DNA of 64,000 nucleotides from positions 12,246 to 76,245 of the forward strand of contig NW_006767442.1 in assembly GCF_000264995.1 (NCBI RefSeq), written 5' to 3'. The notes beneath the pieces are model-generated. The model was given only the letters and a program-made list of their open reading frames with translations. It was not told where the DNA came from and made no database searches. Shown in pieces: positions 46,562 to 59,076 of the stretch. Source of the stretch: Punctularia strigosozonata HHB-11173 SS5 (Eukaryota > Basidiomycota > Agaricomycetes > Corticiales > Punctulariaceae). Position 1 is the first letter of the stretch; each line of letters opens with the position of its first letter. The translations under genes were made by a program, and so were the position numbers.

Positions 46562-47990
46562 TGGCATCCCATCGCTATCTACGCATGGCGATCAGCGAGC
46601 CACGGCGTGAGCGTCACTCTTACGGAGTCACGCTCGTGACGTCATTCAACCCATATCTCCTTTTTCGACCGTCTCCAAGCTCGCCCTCCGTATGTTACTT
46701 TCCTGCGCTCCCGCTAAGCTTCGTCGGCCAAGTCCCTCGGCGCGTGCACGAAACATCCCAAATACTCTCTGATCCGCCATCCCGCGATCGCCGACTCTCG
46801 TCGACGCGAATCCTCGCAGTAAACGCGCGCCTTCACCTTCCTTTCTCCCGGGCCCACTGCCTAGGCTACAGCGCGCTCTTCTGGCTCAGACGTCCACCGC
46901 GGCGACTCGGCGACGATGCCATCTGCGACTTAAACGCGCGTCATTACACCGTAAGCCCTCCTGAGCTCTGGATGCGCCGCCTGGCGACTCATACAAAGAC
47001 ACAGAGGCTGTGTGGATCTAGGTCCAAGGGTGAAACGCCCCCAAAGCACTTTAGCTCGTCTGAGTCGTCGGCGATATGCACGTCGCATGCTCCCTCGCCA
47101 AACGCTCAATACCAGAAGCGTTCTCCGTTGTCTAGCCCTTCGACGAGCGTCGGTTCGCCGCAAACTGGGGTTTCCCTCCTCGCAATTCATTGCCACTGGG
47201 CAATCGCGAACGGAGCTCCACCTCGGCGCAAATGCTGTCCTCAAGAGTCGTCTTCCGGTTCGACGTCTCTGTGCCTTGCACCTGAATCTTGGTGTTTTGC
47301 TACTGGCAGACGAAGACAGCGTTAAGATATGTATAACCCGCTACGAATTGTCCGCGGCCGCGGAACCGCGCGACAAGTGCAAAGTATGGCATGATTACGG
47401 GTGTTTCCCTCCGCCATATATTCTCGTTCGCGTCAGGTTATTGTTACTCATTCAATTCATGAGTGGACGACGACAATAACGTGCTCGGCTCAGTGCCCTG
47501 GAGCGCTCGTCCAACCAAATCACGAGGATAACACGTTGAATGCTCTTTCGGCAAACTCGCCGTCGGGTCGCTTGCAGCGCTCAACAGCCGCTTTAAGCTC
47601 TAGAAGTGTACCAATACAGGATTAAAAGATTGATCACCGAGCGCTGCTCTTGCGCAGATAGCTGGATTTGCCTCCGGAATTTCTATGAATAAGGGAGATC
47701 TTGACCCTAACCCCACCTCAGGGCCTCGCAGTTGCCGCGCCGATGACGCGCAGCGCGATGGATACTCACCTCCTTCCGACTCTTCGCATACATAGCGTCG
47801 TATAGTCAAGCATCCCGAGAAGCTTTGTGGACTAGTACATTGTCTCGATAATATCCTCGCAATTGATCTCTGATCTGTACACACCGGATTGAAGGACGAC
47901 CACACTTATTCGTCGTCAATAAATCCTAATACTAGTATCTGCGCAAACGCGGTTCCCAGTCCCGACCGACCTACCTGCTGAAATTCCGTG
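46562..47990. other. 1.4 kb region between divergent Ypd1 and oxidoreductase genes
   Basis: Open frames on both strands are long (for example plus 47012-47479, Arg/Leu-rich) but show no domain and no consistent splicing. An uncharacterised plus-strand gene with Ser/Pro-rich exons around 46900-47300 remains possible. Confidence 0.35.
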
Positions 47991-49728
47991 ATGGTAGTGG
48001 ACATTCTGGTGCTTGGAGCGACAGGTATGCTCCTTTGAACATCTGTGGTATACATCTCTAACTCATCTGCCAGGCTTCACAGGAAAACTGGTCGTTCAAT
48101 ACTTAGCAACCCACCGTGATCGAACATCATTTACTTTTGCCCTCGGCGCTCGCTCGCAAGAGAGACTGCAACGAATTAAGAACGAATTGGGTCTTGGAGA
48201 AGATATTCAACTCGTGTCTGTCGACGTCACGAACCTCGAAGACGTTCAGAATGCCGTGAGCGGATGTCGGGTCGTCATTAACACTGTCGGTCCATTCTAC
48301 AAGTATGACAATCCAGCGTCTCTTAATGTTCGCATACTGACTGAGCCACTAAGATGGGGGCGACCCGTTGTACAGTGCGCTGCGTGTCATCCAGATTCTC
48401 GAGACTTCGCTAAACTGCACCCTTAGAGCTTGTGCTCGTCTTGGGAAACACTACGTAGACCTTGCCGGGGAGCTGCACTATATCCGCGACATCATTCATT
48501 CGTGAGTGCGCTTCATAACTTTCACGTTGAAGTGATTTGAGCTATTTCCTAGGTTCGACTTTCTTGCATCGAAAACGCACGCATGCATCATTCCGGCAGC
48601 CGGATTTGACTCCATCCCATCTGACATGGCTGCATTCCTCGCCAACAAGACTCTGAAGGCACTCGTCGGGCCTGGAGCCGCTATTGAAGGAAGTACGAGC
48701 GCAGTGCGCGTGAGCGGCACACTGAGCGGAGGTACCTTTGCGACTGCCATCTCCAGTATCGAAGACGTCCCACCTGAGGTGCGCAGGGTATCAAGTCAAC
48801 CCTACTCCCTAAGTCCAGGCATGTACTCTTCCTCCCGTGCTTCGCGCATAAACTCATTACGCGCGTTCCACCTGCAGGTATCATGGGCGCGCCTTATCCT
48901 GGGTTGAAGCTGCTGTATACCCTACCTGGACCGCCCTCATTACCTCCTCTTCGCGGCGGCTTGTGGATGATGGCTCCCGTGAACAAAGCGGTGGTGCAGC
49001 GCACTTGGGCATTACACACTCTTGCCGCTTGCAGGGACCCACAAAACAACGCACACCTGGATTACGGAAAGACGTTCACGTATGACGAGTTTCTTACTCT
49101 ACGTAGCCGCTTAGCGAGCCTTGCTATGGGCCTCGGACTTGCGTTGACTGGGCTTTGCCTCATGATTACACCGGTACGCGTCTATTGCTCGCCAGGCTGT
49201 TTGCGTCGGCTGATGGTGCTTCTGTGACTTCAGCTGCGGTGGATATTCAAGCGCATTGTTCCGTCGCCGGGCACCGGTCCTTCGGAGGAGTACGCGATTT
49301 CGAGCTGGATCACTTGTTGGTTGCTCACTTCCTATCGTGACCGCTTAGGGTACAGAAGAAGGGCTTCCTTGAGCTTACCAACATGACATCGTCCGTGCCT
49401 ACCGCTGATGCCCCTAGAAGGTGGGTGCGCACGACCATCAAGGGTCAGGGTGATCCGGGGTATTCTCTTACCGCAGGTACGCGGCAGTCCTATTGTCGCC
49501 CCTTCGGTGGCAATCACTGACACCCACAATTCAGCGATGATATCTGAGGCCGCGCTTGCATTGGCTCTTGAGCACGACAAATTACCCGCGATGGGCCAGG
49601 AAGGCGGCGTTCTGACCCCGATGACTGCACTCGGAGACGTGCTTGTTGATCGTTTCAAGCGCTCCGGGCGGTTCGAGATCGAGAGCGAAGTTATCGTTGG
49701 TGGTGAAGAGTCAAGGAAAACCAGATAG
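47991..49728 (+). CDS. saccharopine-dehydrogenase-like / trans-acting enoyl-reductase-type oxidoreductase
   Basis: Starts at 47991 (MVVDILVLGATG) and stops at 49726-49728, with introns at 48025-48073, 48303-48351 and several later ones. The Rossmann motif GATGFTGKLVVQYL is formed across intron 1. It is followed by VSVDVTNLEDVQNAVSGCRV, the NAD(P)-domain segment VVINTVGPFYKWGRPVVQAC, HYVDLAGELHYIRDI and IIPAAGFDSIPSDMAAF. The last block (GFDSIPSD) is typical of the subfamily annotated as trans-acting enoyl reductases in bacteria and fungi, related to lysine-pathway saccharopine reductase but without a lysine role. The C-terminal part has a hydrophobic helix (MGLGLALTGLCLMIT), so membrane or lipid-droplet association is possible. 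About 410-430 residues, normal for the family. Confidence 0.83.
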
Positions 49729-50196
49729 CCTGGTTCTCGCCTCGCCGTCACGCATAGTAAGTAGGGTGATTGCGTTGGTACCCTTCGAATCTGATGTGAT
49801 TCTCAGAGAATCACAATTGTCTCCAGTCATCAGGTTAGCATGCGTAGTTTGGCTTCGGTCATCAGCCAGCCAAGCAGGAACAACTAGACATTATTCCCTG
49901 CTTCGCCGGTTTTGTGCGCGTTACATTCGAGATAAGGCTCGTAACGCTGATATACATCACGGAACGACTTCCGTAACTCATACATATAACGTAAGAATAG
50001 TATTCTAGCAGCTGTGTGATACCCATCTACTTCGCCCCATGAGCTGCGCCAAGATGTCATGAAAGGTGTTCCTGGAGTACCTTCAGATCCGATATGAAGG
50101 CGCGTATCCTAGCCCGTGGATCCGTCGGCCATGTTCCGCTCGCCAGCATGGACGAGCAGCAATCATTCAGGTAGACTGGCCGCCGTGCCTGCAAGA
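49729..50196. other. intergenic between convergent genes
   Basis: Shared 3' flank of the oxidoreductase and the lactonase-like gene. Nothing recognised. Confidence 0.5.
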
Positions 50197-51539
50197 TCAT
50201 ACCGCCAAGCGCAGAAACCCAGTCGGAGCTTTTATATCCTGTAGTGTAACGATCTCGTGCAATTCACGACCACCACCGACGCGTTCGAAGATTTTGACTC
50301 CGCCTCCATTTGCCCCACCTGCGATCAGGTACTGTATTCATGGTGAGCATCAGGTGCAACGTATAGAGCGAACGCCATGCCACTGACCTTGTCATCCGGA
50401 CCGAAGAAGATCATGCCACGCAGGTGCGCGAGACCACTGCGAATCTCTGCGATGAGCTCCAACTTGCTGGACTCATCGTGTGACGCGACATCGGACTTGT
50501 TAAGCGGCTTGAAGATCGATACGATGTCGCCTTCAGGGTGCGGGTCGTTGCGGTTCGACACGTATACGTAAGGATCCGGGAACGTGGCATTGGGTGGGGG
50601 CAGGAGAATTTCGGCAGCTAGCCTCGGCAGGTCCTCACGCTCGGCAGGAGTGTTATCATTCACAGATAACACTTCGGGAGTCGACTCCGTAACGGAAAGC
50701 TGAGGCCGAGGAGGAGGGTTGGAGAGCGTGAACGCACTTGCGAGGAGGCGAGGGGTTTCGTTGCTGGAGAGCGAGGGGAGAGTATGCGCCGTTACGGTAT
50801 TGCTGAGCTCGAGCAGCGTGTATATCACGCCATCTGCACAATCGGATCAGAACTGGGAAAGCGCTCGGTAATCGAAGGGAACTAACCATGTATTACTACA
50901 TGTCTGGGGCCACCTCCTGCTTCATACGGTATATGGGCTACTGGTGTCCATGTACCCTCCGCGTTCTTGGCAAACCGCCAGGTTTTGTCCGAGCCGAGGT
51001 CGGGGACGAGCAATTCGTCATCGTGCAGCGCCACCTGATGCGGATGCGATGATTCCTGACGGTCCGCCTGTGGACCCTTGCCTGTGAGTTGATGGCGGGT
51101 GGACGGAGGAGAGATATATGGGTCCTGTGTAGAAATAGGGAAAACTGAAACAGTGCCAGACGAGTACTATGACCGAACATCAATATTCGACGTCTGAGTC
51201 GTGGAACGAACCGATTCTACACACATTTCCGACAAACAGCTCTTCTTCTGAGGCGACGAGCGTGCATGGGTCGGCGCCCTCGCTTGCAACTGTCGCCACT
51301 ACTTCAGCCTTTCCCTCGAGATTGACTGACAACGCGTAGACTCTCCCATGGACTTCCTCCGCAGCGGTGAATACGATAGACGGGTCAGTCGGATGTTGGG
51401 TTATCCAAGAGGGGTGGTGTCCGATCCGGACTGAGGAGGTTTGGACGAGCTTTGGCGGCGATTGGGTCGGGTCGAACTCCAAGGTATAGATGGAATCGGT
51501 ATAGGTGGCCACTAGAAAGCGATAAGGAACGCTAGTCAT
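50197..51539 (-). CDS. seven-bladed beta-propeller lactonase / muconate-cyclase-like protein
   Basis: Three or four exons from the ATG at 51537-51539 to the stop at 50197-50199, about 390 residues. The start (PYRFLVATYTDSIYTLEFDP) and blade motifs match the 6-phosphogluconolactonase / carboxy-cis,cis-muconate cyclase family: HHPSWITQHPTDPSIVFTA, NYSSGTVSVFPI formed over a splice, ESSHPHQ, LLVPDLGSDKTWRF, GGGPRHVVIH, and a C-terminal ANGGGVKIFERVG with PTGFLRL. The HPHQ segment is a conserved active-cleft feature. Fungal members are cytosolic propellers; some cyclise muconates in aromatic catabolism, but the substrate here is unknown. No signal peptide. An intron in the centre ends in GGTCATAG and restores the NYSSG frame. 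Confidence 0.82.
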
Positions 51540-52848
51540 TTCTACGGTAAGGGAGGTCTTGTTAGGTTAACCTCGACTTTAGCGAAAGGTTTTATACCTG
51601 CTCCTATCCAGGCTTCCTGACTAGAACGACGGGTTCGGTTGGAGCAATATGAAGGAAGAGCAGGAGAAAATACGAAGGCCGGAGTATGTCCGAGCACTGG
51701 CCATGTTATCGTGTGGTACCTATGTGCGCAATCGATTACCCTTTCAGCGTCCAACACCGCCGCTGGTCCGGTCGATATTGCGCGTTTGCGTTGCTAATCT
51801 CCTCCAACTACGTGCGCTGGCATGATGCGCTGTTCTCCCCAGATTTCCCCTGCGTTTCCCCGGGACCGGTGAGCTCCAGGACCATCTGATGGTTGCAAAG
51901 AGTTCGATGGACGACATCGGATGTTCTTTGCAAGAACAAGCACAGGCCGGGCGGTATCTCAGTGGTCGTCGAGTGCGCACGTTGTTGAGGAGGTGGAAGA
52001 GTAACCGAAAGTGGCAGATATCACGGTGAAAAGGCATGCAGATCATTGTTAATTCAGACACGCCGTATGCTTGCTGTACTTCCAAGACACCTAGCACACT
52101 CGCATAAGGCGGGGGATGCACGATGGCCGCTATTCCGAAGACCACCATTGACTCAATGACATAGGAGCGCAAGGATAGACGATTTCGACGTAACTATTGG
52201 ATGTCTCCGGCCGGCCGTCGCCCAAAGCCCCTGGACCTTGTCTGTATAGGCACTCTGACAGTCTACAGAAGGTCACAATCATTCGCTCCTGATTCCGCCG
52301 AATCTGCTCCGCGTAGCCTGGACGATGCATCCCCTCCACCGGCCAAATCTCGGTAGAGAACGCACGGCATGTAGAATATGGCTGCCCTTGACGTTATGGC
52401 ATGAGACGCGCGCGGACGTTGCGAAGGAGCCACAAGTCGGCTTGGTTTCTCGAATGGTCAAGCTTAAGTCAAGGGCCTGGGTGATGCTTTCGCCATCTGT
52501 CCGTACAACCTGTCCGATATAGTCGCGCAATATCCGCGAGGTAAATCGGTCCAGGTAGGACATCGTCAAGCCATGATCAGTGTTAAGAAACTAACGAAGG
52601 CGGTTTCGCGCTTTTATCATGTCTTGTAGCTAAGGACGGGTCCGCAACTTCCCGTGATCCATTCAGTCAAATGAACGCCATTCATAATAACAGAGAAACC
52701 TGTGAAGAAAGGGACAAAGACGGGACGAATCGGTCTATTCCGACTCTGATTCTTCAGCCATTCATAGCGTACAAAAAGTATGCAAGGTACACTTAACGTG
52801 GCCCATAAGTCCCTACAAGGCGTGGTAACGGAGATGTGAACTACACGT
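51540..52848. other. 1.3 kb region without a confident gene
   Basis: Between the lactonase-like gene start and the OPT gene stop, both on the minus strand. A minus-strand frame at 52279-52569 with an Arg-rich C-terminus is open but has no domain. Otherwise nothing seen. Confidence 0.4.
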
Positions 52849-55800
52849 CTATTGCGCTGGCGCCGCGCATCGGTCCGCCGACAGGTTGATGTCGTTGCCC
52901 CACTGTGCGATACAGGTTACCATGATGAGTCAAAGTAAACAGGTTTATGCACGATGCAAGTGAAACCCACCCATGTAGGGAACGCATGCGCTGTACCCGC
53001 CGCACCGAAGACGGCGAAGTTCAGTATAAAGCTGATGACCTGTGTTCCACCATCCATGGCAGCAGCGACGATGTAGTTGTACCTGGTGGATACATTGAGT
53101 AACGGAACTAAACAACTGCAAGGGTATTTCGTGGCGCTTACTTCGTAAACCAACGAGGGTACCGCGTCCGTACCCACCACTGAGAGAATATGCCGATCAC
53201 CATCGCCGGACTGCTAGCGATGTCAGCTTTCGGATTCGATGAGCATGAGGGACACGTACTTGACGGATGTATTGATGCCGACGGAAAGATAGCAAGAGTA
53301 CTGCATGATGATCGACGTGTTGAAATTCTGGAACCCAACTTTCGGCCAGATGCGGTGAGCGATGTAGAACGGGAAAGGAAGGAACACCCCGATGGCCAAA
53401 GATATTGGCACCATCCGGTAGGTTGCATCCGGGCCGAACATTTGAGGACCGAGTGCGCCCCAGGCAATGGCGTTCGAGTTGTAACTCTGAGCGTTCTGGC
53501 CGGACCACAGACGAGTCCCTGAGACGGACAGGAGGGCCGGGCGCTGGTTTTGGATGATGGACAACGCCATGACGTAGTTCAGGATCGCGCCGACGACGGT
53601 ACCGGAGAGCTGCATGGCGAATGTAACTCTAGGTGCTAATTTCACCTGATTGGGATCGACAGAACGTAAGGATTGGACATCATCGGATTCGAAAAAGACA
53701 GACGAACGTATTGTCCGAGCTTCAAGTCCTGCAGAAGAGCGATTCCCTGGATCATCGGATGTTGGCCGTACAAAGCACCGTACATGTTTGCGACAGGTTT
53801 CCCCGGTAGGATATAAGCGGTGATCATCTGGAAGAATCCCGTACCTACCGATGTGTTATTGTGTTAATCTTTCGTAAAGAGCGATGTCAGCTTACCCGAG
53901 GAATTGAATTCGTAGAAGCCAATGGTGGCAGCTAGCGTGCCGTACAGCGCGCAAAATATGAAAGAGATGAGAACCAGGATCGTCAGTGTCCACCATGGAA
54001 GGCCAGAATGACCGGTATAGTTAGCTGCAGGACGAGGGCTCAACATCTTGAATGCTTTAGGTTTTAGACCGACGTACTGGCTTGCGCGATGGCGTAGGCC
54101 CCGATTAGCACACAGACAAACCACCATCGCGGAATCTGCTTGTAAACCTTCATCTTCTCATAATGCTCGTCATAAATGAGGTGCTTGGTCTTGTTCCACG
54201 GCTGCCGGCGTAGATTAGGCTGGTGAACCCAGGAGCGTTACCAAGCTTCTTACATTCAGCGATTGAACAAAGGGCTTGAGGTCATTCCAGTGCCAGAGGG
54301 CGACGTGTGTGACTACCGCGCCGAGGGACAGGTTCGACGTGATCAAGTACAAGGCGTTGGTTGCGGAGAAGAACGCGGGACCAGCCTTCTCAAACTTGGC
54401 CTGATCGAACTTGCCGTCTAGTTCAAGTGGTTAACCGCTGTGCATCAAACACGAAATTCGGTATTACCGGTCAGAATTTGTGTCTGCGGATACTGACTTC
54501 CATTGGCAGACTACAAACAGCCGGTTGGGAATCATCGATAGAAGTCTGACAGTAAGTTCGGGGACACTCACGAATATCGCTTGGGACATGAACGGGAAAT
54601 CCTTCGCGTGCCAGATATTGCCGTAGTAAACCGCGCTCATGAGGATGTACGTTAAAATGATGCCGATATCTTGGTTGATTTGGAGCCAGATGGGGTTGTA
54701 GAGGCACGCGGAGCCGATCAGGTTCCAGTCGAAAGACCACGAGAGGAGAGCCATGCCCTCGTTGTTCGACGCGCCGCCGAAGATGTTACGGAACACGGTT
54801 GACTTGTTGTTCGCGAGGCAGAATATCGAGACTCCAGTGAGGAGTGGGAAGATCCATTGCGGGAATATCTCCTGCGGGGTCGTGAGTTCAGGATCGTCAT
54901 AGTAGACGAGCAGACAACCAACCCAAACGAATAGAATCTGATGGATGCAGAGCAGTTAGCGGGAAATTCCGAGACGTGATCAGATGCGACGCACTCCGAA
55001 AACTGTCCAGAAGACACGAACTCTCTACATCGCAGCGACGGGGGGCGGGGGTCAGCATTGAACTCAAAAGAGATACGTTTTGGGGTTTACTTTGGACGTC
55101 ATCTGATTGTCTGGCGAGGAGATAAGTGAGGACGCCCGACCATACACGGGATCCAATTACCGTAATGAAGTGCCTGGAACAGGTTGGCCGTGGATATATT
55201 CGCCGGCCAGAAGCACTTGGTCGGCTTAACCAGAACATCAGACAGAAGGCCCGCGAAGCCGTATCCAATCAGCTGGGAGCCGATTAACGTAAAGATCGCG
55301 ACTCCTGCGTTCATCTTGTTGTTGTAGTATAGATCCTGCACGGAGATGACTTGAATCGCGGTCGCAGAACCGGCCGCGGTCGAGCTCATGATGATGATGG
55401 CTACGTGTTCCTTGACTGTGCAAGGCAAGGGGATAAGCCCCATCGCTCATCACCGTGAACAAACTAGGTGGACTTACTGTTGAACGGTCCGGGATTGAAC
55501 AGCCTGAACACGCCCCGATCCGGGAGTAGCATGTGCATGCCGTTGCCGAACCAGTATGTCAAGACGAGAAGAAAGAGGGTCGAGACGCCGAGCGTCTGGG
55601 GTTTGAAGTAGTAGATTTGCGCGAGCACCGCACCGAAGGCCGAGAATCCCAAGCCCAAAAAGAAAGTACGGAATGTAACAGCCTGCAGTTCGGGCTCGTC
55701 ATGCGTCGAGAGGACCTAGTCCACGGTGAACGGGCGGCAAGAGAAAGCAGGAAGGGCGTTGTCACCTTGATCGCGACGTCGTGCGCGTTTTCGACTAGAT

Positions 55801-55999
55801 ATTCGTGATCGCTGGCCTCATCCCGCGCAAGGCGTTCCTCGAACTCCTCTACCTCCTTCACCCTTTTGGCGCCGTCCACCTCGCTCTCGCTCTCATCTGC
55901 TAGCGATCCCGAGTCCTTCTCCTTGAACTCATCCTTGGATGATATCGCTTCGTCCTGTTCGACACGAGGTAGTGTATCGACGCGGGCTGACATGTCCAA
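52849..55999 (-). CDS. OPT family oligopeptide/small-peptide transporter
   Basis: A many-exon gene starts at 55999 (MDMSARVDTLPRVEQDEAIS; a second Met at 55993) and stops at 52849-52851. The N-terminal hydrophilic region is strongly charged, then come many membrane spans. OPT signatures include the family motif around FNPGPFNIKEHVAIIIMSST, IYYFKPQTLGVSTLFLLV near the first spans, GFAGLLSDVLVKPTKCFWPA, MALLSWSFDWNLIG and a late MDGGTQVISFILNFAVFG. The C-terminus is short (WGNDINLSADRCAAPAQ). OPT proteins import small peptides or related compounds with protons at the plasma membrane. About a dozen introns separate exons; exact borders near 53100-53200, 54060-54250 and 54460-54540 are uncertain. 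The length is consistent with the usual 750-900 residues. Confidence 0.88.
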
Positions 56000-57280
56000 T
56001 GGATTCCACAGTCCGATCGTGGTCTGCTAGAGCCGCCAATGGTGGAGGGAGCAGTGTATGCCTCGTGCGTCGCTTGTATTATACCAGCGCTGACGCGCAG
56101 CGTTTTGGTGCCTTTCCCCGAATACAGTTGAGAAAAAAGCGCATGGAGCGATGACTGTGCCTCCACAGCGGGACCGGCGTTCCGCGATAAGGAGTGAACG
56201 AAGCTTCGCCAACATGACGGCACGCGGTTCGTGCAGTCGATTCCGGCTGCGCCGATGGTGGCCTATAGGAACAGCAACGTTGGATGTTACGCAGCAGGTC
56301 TGTCTTCGGCGCTGAACGCATGAGAGAGGGACAGATAAGGGAGCAATACCGCCGTTGATGGCTGCATGCTGTGGTACTAGGCTAGAGATATCGTCGAAGC
56401 GCGAGTGGGCACTTCGATTGATCGTAAGTGCTGGTCGCGGAGCTTCCCCGACGTATACTCGGCCCGTGTTCTCAGCGCTCGTCCGCGTAGAGAGGGCTGG
56501 AATCAGCGAAAGCAAACACCTGGGAGACCAAGGAGGTCTACGGCAACGGGCTTGAGAAAGGGAGGAGGATAAATAGACCATTGTTGGCTGCAGTTCTGCC
56601 TGGCGTAGCTTGGCCGTGGAAGCAAACCCCGGTTGGTGAGAAGCAGCGCCAAGGAGCAGCCTCCGATAGACTTATATTCGCACAAGACCAACATTGTAGT
56701 AACTCGAAAGCGTAGGACTGACGCCAATCGCGCCTCGGGAACAGCCGCTTGGCACGATCACGTGAGTGCCATGTCCACCGATCGTCACTGTCAGTGTCAG
56801 TGTGGGCAGCTGCAGGTGGGGCTCGACGCTCGTCCCGGACATCCTTCCCTGCACTACCTAAGTCATCTCAGTCGGCGACGCACTCCTTCTGCCTTGGCAG
56901 CGCGTTGGATCACAAGATATATCCGGGCAGAGGGTACGGCTTTTCCAAGCATGCTCAGCATCTACCACAGCACCACAAGTGTAACTTCTCCTCGCTCGCT
57001 ATTGCGCGGTACGGTGCAATCTTACACCAGAATCCCGACGCCCACAGCGACCCTTGCTCAGACCTTCCCTTGCGCCTGACTTCTGGCGAAACAGCCTTGC
57101 ATCGATACATAACGCGCGTTCTTCAGAGCGATTGTCGGCAATTACCAATTCGGCGGGGCTATGCACGCGCACATGACGGAAGCTGCGCCCAGCAGCTTGC
57201 GCAAAGCTGCGGCATGCGCGCCCGCGCACATATGAGCCTCTTGTCTAGGCACTACGGGCTTTCCCTTACTGCTCGCTACT
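56000..57280. other. 1.3 kb divergent promoter region
   Basis: Between the divergent OPT transporter and the PPxY/CaaX protein. Several overlapping open frames on both strands lack domain or splice support. Confidence 0.5.
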
Positions 57281-58844
57281 ATGATCCTAGATAAAGTCCC
57301 ATTGCCAGACGATCCCACCTTTCCTGACGCCCCACCCTCCTACGAGAACGTTACAGGCAGCGCAGCCACCGCAGGCGCTCGCGGCCCCTCCGACGCAAAG
57401 CATCCTCAAGGACCCCAACCCGGCCCTTCTACTTTACCCCCTCCTTCCTCGTTCCAAGAGCGCTTACAATCCGTTGCACGCGCAAAAAGCAAGGATAAAG
57501 GCAAAGGCAGGGCCGCGCCACCCAGCTCCGGTTGGTTTCCATTCGGTCTGTCACGGTCCGGCAGAGAAGTTCGGGATACGGTACTCGGACTCGTACGCGG
57601 GCTCGTCCAACAACCGTGCGATGGCGCAACAGCATCCATTCTCGACAGCTGCGAGGAAGCCTGCGCCACGCAGGGTCTCTCGTTCTCCGCGTTGTTGCAG
57701 GAACCATCCATCGAAGAACATACGCCTATCTACTGGGCTATTGTCAAGCGCCCGCGGCGGAGCAACGATGTCGACGAACCTCAGGACGATCTCCTCATAG
57801 CGCTCCTCTCCCGCTCTGCTCCCCTCAACAGCGCCACTGTCGCGGATATCCGCCTCGCATGTGCCGTTACGTCCGATAATGATCTGTTCCAGAACCTCAG
57901 ACGCTCCCCTGGATTTTGGCCTACCGCCGGTGTAGATAGACTACTGCTCTCGGGAGACGGTCAAGCAGACAACGTGATCGTGGAGGACGCAGGGAACGAG
58001 CAAGGGGCATTTGTTGCTCACCTTACAATTCCGTTGTTTCAACAACGAATGCGTGTCTCCAGATTGATCGAGGTGGAGCTCATCGCACGAGGCGAGTATT
58101 TCTTGTCTGCTGTAGTGGATGCTGCTGCTCAACGATTGAAACCAGGCCGCTTGTGGTCGCTTGCATTCCTGGTCTGGCCTCCTACCCAGGAACGCGAAAG
58201 GAGGCGAGCTTGGGGAATGCGAGATAGGCAAATCAAGCCAGGTACATGGCTTGTCTCGGTAGCGCTCCTACCACATAGCCCGCCTACATGGCTCGATTCC
58301 AGGTTGGTCATAGAGGACTACGCCTATTCACACCCCCGCCCGACATCACCGGATACATCGTCGCCATCATCACCGTCCGCCTCTTCACGGTTGAGCACGA
58401 ATAGGAATGGTAGAAGCGATGGAAGTCCAGGTGACCTCATCTTCCTGGAGGCTCTCAGTCCTCAGAGTGGAAACTCATCGCGGGAAGGCTTGGCCAGTTC
58501 TGCGCCACTGTCACCGGCACCTTCTGTATCACGTACGAACAAGCCGAAGGGCAAACCCAAACCATCCATATCTCTCCGGATCAAGCCATCGGCCTCGGGC
58601 CAGCTGGCTCCGCCAGAGCTGTGCGACCACCACAACTTCCGGAATGAGGTCATCGTACCGTTCGACGAAAGCCTCATGGCCTCCAGTTTGCAATACGAGT
58701 GAGTTGCTGTTAGCGACGTGTCGTCCCCCTCATCTGACTCGCGATCTGTTCAGTGACAGCCCATATATCGCTCCGAACGGGACGTTATACGCCAGATTCG
58801 AAGCACGATTGTCGAAAGCGGAGGCGGATTGCGTGATATGCTAG
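57281..58844 (+). CDS. uncharacterised protein with N-terminal PPxY and C-terminal CaaX box, 502 aa
   Basis: Exon 1 57281-58698 and exon 2 58754-58844 give 502 residues; the 55-base intron has GTGAGT...TTCAG. Residues 18-21 are PPSY within FPDAPPSYENV, a WW-domain ligand of the kind used by Rsp5/Nedd4 ubiquitin ligase adaptors. The second exon ends in ADCVIC and a stop, a CaaX-type end that could be farnesylated. Between them, residues 100-380 look folded (REVRDTVLGLVRGLVQQPCD, HTPIYWAIVKRP, LLIALLSRSAPLNSATVADI, FWPTAGVDRLLLSG), followed by a Ser/Pro-rich linker and a short conserved-looking C-terminal block. I do not recognise the domain. It could be a membrane-tethered adaptor; that is inference from the two end motifs. 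Confidence 0.82.
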
Positions 58845-59076
58845 TTGTTCATCCCGTGCCTCTGATTCTTTATGGCAGGCACAACGTCATTTTGTAACCT
58901 CGTCGGACCCACTTGCTTTCAATGGCTCCTAAAGATTGCATTGCCGTTTGCTGTGTCTTCCTACGCTGTCCTTCTTACTTTTCGATACGACCTCCAGCAT
59001 ACGAACGCCCCCCGATTATATAAATGTTCTATAATACGCGACGCTGGAAACTAGACCCTCGCAATAACAAACACGT
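58845..59076. other. short intergenic between convergent genes
   Basis: Shared 3' flank of the PPxY/CaaX gene and the aspartic protease gene. Nothing recognised. Confidence 0.5.

Noticed and set aside
46078-47325. 415-residue plus-strand open frame
   Set aside because: Its first part is the exact antisense of Ypd1 exons, and the rest has no recognisable domain, so it is not called as one gene.
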